Source: Deltaproteobacteria bacterium (lineage in GTDB: Bacteria; Desulfobacterota; Desulfobacteria; Desulfobacterales; ETH-SRB1). Taken from it: DNA of 5,111 nucleotides. The position numbers and the translations under genes are program-made. This document shows, in pieces, positions 1 to 5,051 of the stretch; the first letter of the stretch is position 1, and the number at the start of each line of letters is the position of its first letter. Under the pieces are notes generated by a model, which did not search any database, was not told the origin of the DNA, and was given only the letters and a program-made list of their open reading frames with translations. The DNA lies in the NCBI GenBank assembly GCA_030262795.1, contig JAJSZO010000194.1, positions 1-5,111 on the forward strand. The letters are read 5' to 3'.

Positions 1-1150
1 AAAAAGCCCTTATTTTGCTGTGGGATGGTGTTGGTTTTTAGGTGCACTTGTTCCTGTAATCGGGCTGGTTCAAGTTGGATTACAGGCCATGGCCGACCGT
101 TACACGTATGTGCCGCTCATTGGCTTGTCCATCATTATTGCCTGGGGTGCACCCGATATTTTATCCGGATTGCGCTATAAAAGGATTATACTCGCCATTT
201 TTACAATATTTGTGATCTCAGCCATTATGATCATCACATGGTTTCAGGTTAGTTGCTGGAAAAACAGCATTACGCTTTTTGAAAATGCCGTTGATGTAAC
301 AAAAAATAACTATGTTGCCCACCACAAACTGGGTGAAGCTTTGGCAGACCAGGGTGAAACCGATAAGGCGATAGGACACTATTCCGAAGCATTACGTATA
401 AAACCTGATTTCATAGCGCCGCATCTCAATATAGGGGTTACTTTAAGGGAAACGGGCAAATTTAATGAAGCCGTTGATCATTTTTCATCGGTGTTGCGTC
501 TGAAATCCGACTCTGTCGAAGCTCATTATGAGCTTGGTATTACATTAGAAAAGATGGGGAATATAGATGGGGCCGAAAAGCATTATATTAAGGCCTTGCG
601 GATAAAGCCTGACTATGCCAAGGCACACAATAACTTAGGAATTGTTCTGGCGTTTCGGAAAAAAGATAAAAAGGCTATTTATCACTTTGAAGAGGCAGTT
701 CGAATTGATTCCGGTTATGCCGGTGCATACTGCAATCTGGGGATAATTTATACCAATCAGCAAAATATTGAGAAAGCAATCCTTCATTATAAGAAAGCAT
801 TACACTTCAACCCGAATATGGCACAGGCCCTCTATAATCTTTCATGGATATTGGCAAGTTGTGAAGATGAGAGATTTCGAAACGGGGGGGGGGCTGTCAC
901 GCTGGCTGAAAAGCTTTGCGATCTCACCATGTATAATCAGCCGTTGGCCTTGGACGCTCTTGCTTCAGCTTATGCAGAGGCAGGAAAGTTTAATGAAGCG
1001 ATAGCGATAGCAAAAAAGGCTATAGAACTGGCTTTAAAACAAGGACCCAAAGGACTGGCCTTGGTGTTAAAAAAAAGATTGCAGTTATATCAGGCAGGAC
1101 GTCCATATCATCAAAGTCAATCTGTAGAAGGTAACAGACGGAATGGTTAG
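1..1150 (+). CDS. TMTC-like GT-C membrane protein with TPR array, 3' part only
   Basis: The reading frame is open to the left edge (first whole codon at 2), and the residues before the GTG at 20 still align with the downstream paralogue. The true start is therefore outside the window and GTG 20 is not a start. The visible 382 residues begin in the last membrane part of a GT-C-like domain (hydrophobic stretches about 6-24, 36-50 and 61-82), with the family motif LVPVIGLVQVG and then AMADRYTY. From about residue 103 follow five 34-residue TPR units, with the conserved Gly at 111, 145, 179, 213 and 247. A capping segment comes next (ALYNLSWILASCEDERFRNG) and a final TPR-like helix pair (about 317-345). 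This capping C-terminus is known from many bacterial TPR proteins. The probable role is a membrane glycosyltransferase whose TPRs bind a partner; acceptor and donor are unknown. A ten-G run encodes GGG at residues 295-297. The stop overlaps the next gene by 8 bases. Confidence 0.9.
   Translation, partial: KSPYFAVGWCWFLGALVPVIGLVQVGLQAMADRYTYVPLIGLSIIIAWGAPDILSGLRYKRIILAIFTIFVISAIMIITWFQVSCWKNSITLFENAVDVTKNNYVAHHKLGEALADQGETDKAIGHYSEALRIKPDFIAPHLNIGVTLRETGKFNEAVDHFSSVLRLKSDSVEAHYELGITLEKMGNIDGAEKHYIKALRIKPDYAKAHNNLGIVLAFRKKDKKAIYHFEEAVRIDSGYAGAYCNLGIIYTNQQNIEKAILHYKKALHFNPNMAQALYNLSWILASCEDERFRNGGGAVTLAEKLCDLTMYNQPLALDALASAYAEAGKFNEAIAIAKKAIELALKQGPKGLALVLKKRLQLYQAGRPYHQSQSVEGNRRNG
884..893 (+). 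repeat. Run of ten G inside a coding sequence
   Basis: Ten consecutive G encode three glycines in frame, at the point where relatives usually have a pattern like R-D-G-A-E-A-V. The length therefore fits the intact frame. Removing one G would bring in a frame that adds 36 foreign residues and stops at 1004. Adding one G would stop after GGGGCHAG. Both would remove the final TPR-like helices. Such tracts are known contingency loci in other bacteria; here it could also be a sequencing or assembly artefact. Confidence 0.85.
1126..1150 (+). promoter_or_regulatory. Ribosome binding site and 8-base gene overlap
   Basis: AGAAGG at 1126-1131 lies 11 bases before ATG 1143, inside the end of the upstream gene. 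The ATG lies before the upstream TAG (1148-1150), so the two genes overlap by 8 bases. This arrangement points to one transcript and probably coupled translation of the two paralogues. Confidence 0.6.
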
Positions 1151-3092
1151 TGATAATACCGATTTTCGCAAAGTCTTTTTAGTGAGTTTGTTATTAATCG
1201 TTGTCATTATTATTTCCTATCAACAGGTCAATAACTTTGACTTTATTGGTTATGACGATGAGTTATATGTAACTGAAAACCTTAATGTTCAGAAAGGCCT
1301 AACTATTGAGGGCCTAATCTGGGCATTTACTACTTTTCATTCAGCAAATTGGCATCCATTAACCTGGCTTTCTCATATGTTGGATTGCGAGCTTTATGGA
1401 TTGAATCCCACGGGACACCACTGGACCAATGTACAGTTTCATATTGCAAACACTTTGTTACTGTTTTTCATTCTTTTTAAGATGACCGGGGCACTCCGGA
1501 GGAGTGCTTTTGTGGCGGCTTTTTTTGCGTTGCATCCGCTTCATGTTGAGTCTGTAGCATGGGTTGCGGAACGAAAGGATGTGCTGAGTACCTTTTTTGG
1601 CTTTTTGATGATTTTTGCATACTACCGCTATGTTAAAATATCCGATCTTAAGAACTACGTGTCAGTTATCATATTCCTAACCTTAGGCCTTATGGCCAAA
1701 CCCATGCTGGTGACATTCCCATTTGTGTTGCTTTTGCTGGACTTCTGGCCGCTTAAAAGATTCCAATTTAAAAAAGATCGAATATTACAATCCGACAGGC
1801 TTATATTTTTCGGATTTCAAGGATTTTTTCGGCTAATTTTAGAAAAAATTCCTTTTTTTATCCTGGCAGGTGTTTCATCCATTTTGACTTTTTGGGCACA
1901 GCAAAGCCAGGGGGCGGTGAAAGCTTTAGGGGCTTTATCACTGGAAATTCGTGTTGCAAATGCACTTGTTTCTTATGTGCGCTATGTTTTAAAAGCAATC
2001 TGGCCCGGCAATCTGGCGGTCTTTTACCCGCATCCGGGGGATACCTTGCCGGGCTGGGAGATCATAGGGGCAGCTTTGTTGGTTGCTGCGACGATATTTT
2101 TATCTATACGAGCGTTAAAAAGATACCCGTATATACCGGTTGGATTGTTCTGGTATCTCGGAACCCTTGTACCTGTCATCGGATTAGTGCAGGTCGGTAA
2201 TCAAGCCATGGCGGATCGATACACATATATTCCTTTGATAGGGCTTTTTATCATTGCTGCATGGGGTATTTCAGAACTTTTAAATAAATGGCAATATCGG
2301 AAAATCTTTCTTGGGATATCAGCAGCAATTATTCTTTCAGTCATGATTGTATGTACTTCCTGTCAGTTAGCTCATTGGAAAAACGGCATTACGCTATTTG
2401 AAAATGCCGTTAAAGCAACTAAAAATAACTATATCGCACAAAACAATCTGGGGACTAAACTTATTCCGATAGATATTGATAAGGCTATGTCACATTTTAA
2501 AGAGGCATTAAAAATTAAACCTGACTATGCAATGGCGCTTTACAATTTGGGAAATGTTCTGGAAAAAAAGGGTAATATTGATGAGGCCATCAATCATTAT
2601 CTCGAAGCATTGCGGATAGAGCCTGGCCATGCGAAAGCGCATAATAATCTGGGGATAGCTTTATATAAAAAGGGAAAGTATGATAAGGCGGTTTTGCATT
2701 TTAAAAAAGCAATTAAAATCAATCCCCAGAGAGTAGATGCGCGCATTAATCTGGCAAATGTATTGTTTTTACATGGAAAACTTGATGAAGCTGTTTTAGA
2801 ATATCAGGAGACGGTTAGAATTAATCCGGAACATGAAAAAGCACACTATAATCTTGGCGGTATTTTGGCAAAACAAGGAAAAGAGAATGAAGCCATGAGC
2901 CATTTTGCCGAAGTCATAAGGATAAATTCCGGCCATGCTCCAGCTTATAATGAAATAGGAATTATACTGGCCAGAAAAGGGAAATTGCAAAAATCCAACG
3001 ATTTCTTTTTAAAGGCGATACAGATCAAGCCTGATTATAAAGAGGCAAGAAATAATCTTTTAATCTTAAAGAAAATGGTAATCTCTCAATAA
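1143..3092 (+). CDS. TMTC-like GT-C membrane protein with C-terminal TPR array, complete
   Basis: 649 residues. The N-terminal half is a polytopic membrane domain with about 11 hydrophobic segments (10-26, 97-115, 121-134, 150-163, 171-185, 187-203, 236-252, 305-323, 331-349, 362-378, 387-406). The first extracytoplasmic loop carries YDDE (37-40), resembling the acidic catalytic motif of GT-C enzymes. WHPLTWLSHMLDCELYG (70-86) and HPLHVESVAWVAERKD (131-146) are strongly conserved in this family, and the latter resembles the HPIHTEAV-type motif of animal TMTC proteins. From about 428 the chain is TPR, with conserved positions 34 apart (470, 504, 538, 572, 606, 640). The first unit is one residue short. 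TMTC1-4 are ER O-mannosyltransferases; the bacterial members are largely uncharacterised, so the activity here is inferred. Unlike its upstream paralogue it ends straight after the last TPR, without the capping segment. ATG 1143 gives a complete first membrane helix. Confidence 0.9.
   Translation: MVSDNTDFRKVFLVSLLLIVVIIISYQQVNNFDFIGYDDELYVTENLNVQKGLTIEGLIWAFTTFHSANWHPLTWLSHMLDCELYGLNPTGHHWTNVQFHIANTLLLFFILFKMTGALRRSAFVAAFFALHPLHVESVAWVAERKDVLSTFFGFLMIFAYYRYVKISDLKNYVSVIIFLTLGLMAKPMLVTFPFVLLLLDFWPLKRFQFKKDRILQSDRLIFFGFQGFFRLILEKIPFFILAGVSSILTFWAQQSQGAVKALGALSLEIRVANALVSYVRYVLKAIWPGNLAVFYPHPGDTLPGWEIIGAALLVAATIFLSIRALKRYPYIPVGLFWYLGTLVPVIGLVQVGNQAMADRYTYIPLIGLFIIAAWGISELLNKWQYRKIFLGISAAIILSVMIVCTSCQLAHWKNGITLFENAVKATKNNYIAQNNLGTKLIPIDIDKAMSHFKEALKIKPDYAMALYNLGNVLEKKGNIDEAINHYLEALRIEPGHAKAHNNLGIALYKKGKYDKAVLHFKKAIKINPQRVDARINLANVLFLHGKLDEAVLEYQETVRINPEHEKAHYNLGGILAKQGKENEAMSHFAEVIRINSGHAPAYNEIGIILARKGKLQKSNDFFLKAIQIKPDYKEARNNLLILKKMVISQ
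1491..1511 (+). other. Perfect hairpin plus T4 inside the coding sequence
   Basis: GCACTCC (1491-1497), a three-base loop GGA, and GGAGTGC (1501-1507) form a perfect 7-bp stem followed by TTTT. This has the shape of a short intrinsic terminator on the + strand but lies in the codons for residues A-L-R-R-S-A-F, between two membrane segments. The short T-run makes strong termination doubtful; a pause or chance are equally possible. Confidence 0.3.
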
Positions 3093-3100
3093 ATTTTGAT

Positions 3101-3133
3101 GGATTGAACGATAACATCAATCCTATATTTATT
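3101..3133 (+). terminator. Weak intrinsic terminator candidate after the TPR gene
   Basis: GGATTGA (3101-3107) and TCAATCC (3117-3123) form a 7-bp stem with a 9-base loop, followed by TATATTTATT. A competing pairing TTGATG (3096-3101) with CATCAA (3115-3120) is also possible. The stem is AT-rich and the T-stretch is interrupted, so termination is probably partial. The position 9 bases after the TAA at 3090-3092 supports the call. Confidence 0.4.
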
Positions 3134-3164
3134 GAAGTACGGAAAAATATTGCTATATTCCGTA
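3132..3164 (+). promoter_or_regulatory. Putative promoter with overlapping palindrome, upstream of the GT2 gene
   Basis: TTGAAG (3132-3137, four of six to TTGACA) and TATATT (3154-3159, five of six to TATAAT) are 16 bases apart. Transcription would start near 3166, about 28 bases before the GT2 ATG. The 27-base segment 3138-3164 begins with TACGGAA and ends with its reverse complement TTCCGTA. This palindrome fills the spacer and overlaps the -10, which is where a repressor operator would sit. In an AT-rich gap a match to the promoter consensus can arise by chance. Confidence 0.4.
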
Positions 3165-3182
3165 AACCATAAAACTTTGGCC

Positions 3183-3188
3183 GGAGAG
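3183..3188 (+). promoter_or_regulatory. Shine-Dalgarno of the GT2 gene
   Basis: GGAGAG ends 5 bases before ATG 3194. It is the strongest ribosome binding site in the window and fixes the start of the glycosyltransferase. Confidence 0.7.
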
Positions 3189-3193
3189 TTTAA

Positions 3194-3946
3194 ATGTATA
3201 AAGATAAAAAAGTGATTGTTGTCATGCCGGCATACAATGCGGCACAGACCCTCCGCAAAACTTATGATGAGGTTATGGACCAAGGTATAGTGGACCTTAT
3301 CATAGTGGTCGATGACGGCAGCATAGACGAAACAGCAACTATCGCAAAGACCCTGCCAAATACTAAGGTTTATAAACATAAAAAAAATCGGGGATACGGT
3401 GCAAACCAGAAGTCCTGCTATCAATTATCTTTAGAAGAAGACGGAGATATTATTATTATGGTTCATCCGGATTACCAGTATACGCCCCGGCTGATTCCTG
3501 CTATGGCCTCCATGATAGGAAGCGGTCTGTATCACTGCGTGCTGGGTTCAAGGATTCTTGGCGGGTATGCTCTAAAAGGCGGAATGCCGATTTGGAAATA
3601 TATCGCAAATAGAATTCTCACTTTTATTGAAAACATTCTGCTCGGTGCTAAGCTTTCTGAATATCATACCGGATACAGAGCATTTTCACAGGAGCTGCTG
3701 CAAAAGCTTCCCCTTAAGACCAACTCAGATAATTTTGTCTTTGATAATCAGATGATAGCCCAGATCATCTGGTTCGGACATATGGTCGCAGAAATAAGCT
3801 GCCCTACAAAATATTTTACAGAAGCTTCATCAATCAATCTGTCTCGAAGCATAAAGTACGGCTTTGGGTGTTTGCACACAGCGCTGGCATTCCGCCTGGC
3901 GAAAATGAAACTTATTACTTCTCATCTTTTTCCTAATCAAAAATAA
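3194..3946 (+). CDS. Family 2 glycosyltransferase, polyprenyl-phosphate sugar synthase-like
   Basis: 250 residues of a GT-A fold. The first strand is VIVVMPAYN (7-15). VVDDGS (38-43) holds the nucleotide-binding aspartates D40 and D41. NRGYGANQK (65-73) is the usual loop after the second strand. The metal-binding DXD position reads HPD (91-93) in MVHPDYQYTP. GSR (118-120) and TGYRAF (159-164) are the usual acceptor-side motifs of the DPM1-like subgroup. There is no clear C-terminal membrane pair, so it resembles single-domain dolichol-phosphate mannose synthases, which transfer a sugar from a nucleotide donor to a polyprenyl phosphate at the cytoplasmic face of the membrane. The sugar cannot be predicted. 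The end (EASSINLSRSIKYG) is typical of a bacterial subgroup annotated only as GT2. It probably heads a two-gene unit with the methyltransferase 2 bases downstream and may supply lipid-linked sugar to the TMTC-like proteins upstream. GT2 membership is secure; the exact role is inference. Confidence 0.9.
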   Translation: MYKDKKVIVVMPAYNAAQTLRKTYDEVMDQGIVDLIIVVDDGSIDETATIAKTLPNTKVYKHKKNRGYGANQKSCYQLSLEEDGDIIIMVHPDYQYTPRLIPAMASMIGSGLYHCVLGSRILGGYALKGGMPIWKYIANRILTFIENILLGAKLSEYHTGYRAFSQELLQKLPLKTNSDNFVFDNQMIAQIIWFGHMVAEISCPTKYFTEASSINLSRSIKYGFGCLHTALAFRLAKMKLITSHLFPNQK

Positions 3947-3948
3947 TT

Positions 3949-4722
3949 ATGAATCATTCCGATGCCAACCGCTTTCAGGATTTCTTTGAAGAAAACAAAT
4001 ATACTCTTCTGAAAAACTACCTGTACAATTACCGCCTCCGGAAAATGGCTGTGGAAAAAAGCCTGCAGTACGAAAATATAAAATTAATCTTAGAGGTTGG
4101 AAGCGGAATATCTCCTGTGATGACCCGTACCAACCTTATCATATATTCGGATTTATCCTTTACAGCTCTTCAAATACTTAAACATGCCTATGGGAATGGG
4201 AATGGCTTGTATGTGGTTGCCGATTGTATGAACCTGCCGTTTAAGTCAGAAGCTTTTTCTCACACTATCAGCTCAGAAGTGCTTGAACATCTGAAAGATG
4301 ACCGGAAGGCCTTAAATGAGTTAGCCAGAGTTATGAGTCCAACCGGCAGGCTTGTCGTAACCTTCCCGCATAAAAAATCATATTTTGCCAATGATGACCG
4401 CTTTGTAAATCACTTTCGGCGCTACGAACTTTCTGAGATAAAGGATCGATTAACAGACGCGGGATTTAGGCCGATTAATATACACAAGGTATTGGGCCCT
4501 CTGGAAAAGATTACGATGTGCTTTGTTGTATATTGTTTCTCCTTAATACAAAAAATCAGAAGTAAAAAAATAACCCAGACAAACACATCTGGGTTAATGA
4601 ATATTTGGAGTCAATTTTTCAAGTGGGCCAATCAATTTTATATGTTGCTTGTATGGCTGGATGCGAGGATTACGCCCCGCTTTTTGGCGGCGGTCTTACT
4701 TATTAAGGCGGAAAAGAAGTAA
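3949..4722 (+). CDS. Class I SAM-dependent methyltransferase
   Basis: 257 residues. Motif I is LEVGSG (48-53). The acidic residue after the second strand is D68 in IIYSDLS. ADCMNLPF (91-98) is the motif around the adenine-binding acid D92. SSEVLEHLKDD (108-118) and the strand GRLVVTFPH (133-141) complete a Methyltransf_11-type core. The C-terminal part has hydrophobic stretches (about 188-200 and 226-237) that may attach it to the membrane. The start is 2 bases after the GT2 stop and no Shine-Dalgarno is visible (the bases before ATG are TCAAAAATAATT), so translation probably depends on coupling to the GT2. The substrate is unknown; the context suggests a glycan, a lipid-linked intermediate or a quinone-like lipid. 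Codons 4571-4596 contain a hairpin with terminator shape on the other strand. Confidence 0.88.
   Translation: MNHSDANRFQDFFEENKYTLLKNYLYNYRLRKMAVEKSLQYENIKLILEVGSGISPVMTRTNLIIYSDLSFTALQILKHAYGNGNGLYVVADCMNLPFKSEAFSHTISSEVLEHLKDDRKALNELARVMSPTGRLVVTFPHKKSYFANDDRFVNHFRRYELSEIKDRLTDAGFRPINIHKVLGPLEKITMCFVVYCFSLIQKIRSKKITQTNTSGLMNIWSQFFKWANQFYMLLVWLDARITPRFLAAVLLIKAEKK
4564..4596 (-). terminator. Minus-strand terminator-like hairpin inside the methyltransferase gene
   Basis: TAACCCAG (4571-4578) and CTGGGTTA (4589-4596) form a perfect 8-bp stem with a 10-base loop. Read on the minus strand it is followed at once by seven T (complement of A at 4564-4570), the canonical intrinsic terminator form. 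On the + strand no T-run follows. It could stop antisense transcripts coming from the repeat region on the right. It lies in codons for the linker ITQTNTSGLMN between the two hydrophobic stretches, where sequence constraint is probably low. Confidence 0.5.
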
Positions 4723-4733
4723 CCCTTGAGCCT

Positions 4734-4753
4734 CAGATTCACACAGATGAACA
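4734..4753. repeat. Tandem 10-bp repeat (CAGATTCACA / CAGATGAACA)
   Basis: Two adjacent 10-base units, CAGATTCACA (4734-4743) and CAGATGAACA (4744-4753), match at eight of ten positions. This phrase resembles a dispersed CACAGATGAACACAG-like intergenic repeat that I recall from many environmental bacterial genomes. That resemblance is from memory and unchecked. Confidence 0.5.
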
Positions 4754-4760
4754 TGGGGGG

Positions 4761-4790
4761 GCAAAACAAAAAAGTTGCAAAACAAAAAAG
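4761..4790. repeat. Two perfect 14-bp direct repeats, period 16
   Basis: GCAAAACAAAAAAG occurs at 4761-4774 and again at 4777-4790, separated by TT. The first copy follows a run of seven G (4755-4761), and the second directly abuts the left arm of the inverted-repeat element at 4791. Confidence 0.8.
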
Positions 4791-4953
4791 AATGTCGAAT
4801 ATCTAACAAGGAATAATGAATGTCGAAGGAATGTAGCGAATTTGATTTTAAAAGGCGTTTAATTGGCTTAACTGTATGAATTATTCGGACAGCAAAACTT
4901 TTGTCGCAGTTAAAACTTCATAATTCGACATTCCTTGTTCGATATTCGACATT
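4791..4953. mobile_element. 163-bp element with 24-bp inverted ends (MITE-like)
   Basis: The left arm 4791-4814 (begins AATGTCGAATATC, ends AACAAGGAAT) is the reverse complement of the right arm 4930-4953 with one mismatch in 24. Pairing resumes with GTCGAA (4822-4827) against TTCGAC (4924-4929) after a 7-base insertion on the left. A further inner pair is TTAACTG (4868-4874) with CAGTTAA (4907-4913). GAATGTCGAA itself appears twice in the left half (4790 and 4818). There is no coding capacity inside. The form fits a non-autonomous miniature element or a dispersed palindromic repeat able to fold into one long hairpin. I see no convincing target-site duplication. Confidence 0.6.
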
Positions 4954-4962
4954 AAATCAGCG

Positions 4963-4991
4963 TGTAACGAGGCTGAACTTGGGCGTTAAAA
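4963..4991. other. TAACG/CGTTA pair resembling a degenerate integron attC end
   Basis: TAACG (4965-4969) and CGTTA (4984-4988) flank GCTGAACTTGG. The half GCTGAACTTGGGCGTTA resembles the right part of attC sites (L' and R' boxes). However, the spacing of 24 bases is far below a working attC and the GTTRRRY and RYYYAAC boxes each have a mismatch. It is best read as a relic or as chance. Confidence 0.2.
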
Positions 4992-5038
4992 ATATCTGAC
5001 CCCACTTATGCCAACAATTAGTGACCCAGTTTATGCGC

Positions 5039-5043
5039 AGGGA
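5039..5043 (+). promoter_or_regulatory. Shine-Dalgarno of the right-edge reading frame
   Basis: AGGGA ends 8 bases before ATG 5052, favouring that codon over the in-frame ATG at 5058. Confidence 0.4.
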
Positions 5044-5051
5044 TAAGCAGA

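Larger units (their letters stand above)
4723..5051. other. Repeat-rich intergenic region without a confident gene
   Basis: I see no coding sequence of conviction on either strand in these 329 bases. They hold a sequence of short repeats: a 10-bp tandem pair, seven G (4755-4761), two 14-bp direct repeats, a 163-bp inverted-repeat element and a TAACG/CGTTA pair. No classical + strand terminator follows the methyltransferase stop, although the inverted-repeat element could fold into a long hairpin in a read-through transcript. Confidence 0.65.

Noticed and set aside
20..22. GTG as start of the first gene
   Set aside because: The frame is open to the left edge, the preceding codons encode sequence consistent with the paralogue, and the protein would begin in the middle of a membrane domain.
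768..1004. 78-codon + strand open frame overlapping the first gene
   Set aside because: It lies wholly inside a well-supported TPR coding frame, and its product shows no recognisable features. It matters only as the frame entered if one G is lost from the ten-G tract.
1892..2200. 102-codon + strand open frame inside the second gene
   Set aside because: It is a shadow of the membrane domain in another frame, Cys- and Gly-rich without any motif.
2450..2480. Frameshift or deletion in the first TPR of the second gene
   Set aside because: The unit is one residue short (33 instead of 34), but the frame is intact and the helices continue, so it is only a variant repeat.
2796..2990. 64-codon minus-strand open frame
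   Set aside because: It lies opposite the TPR repeats, and its composition is explained by the antisense of repeated TPR codons.
3086..3424. 112-codon minus-strand open frame
   Set aside because: It lies opposite the promoter region and the conserved N-terminus of the GT2, with no recognisable motif.
4734..4953. CRISPR array
   Set aside because: The repeats are inverted or directly adjacent and lack regular spacers of 25-40 bases.
4791..4953. tRNA or other structured RNA gene
   Set aside because: The symmetry is that of one long hairpin. No cloverleaf, anticodon stem or known riboswitch core is visible.
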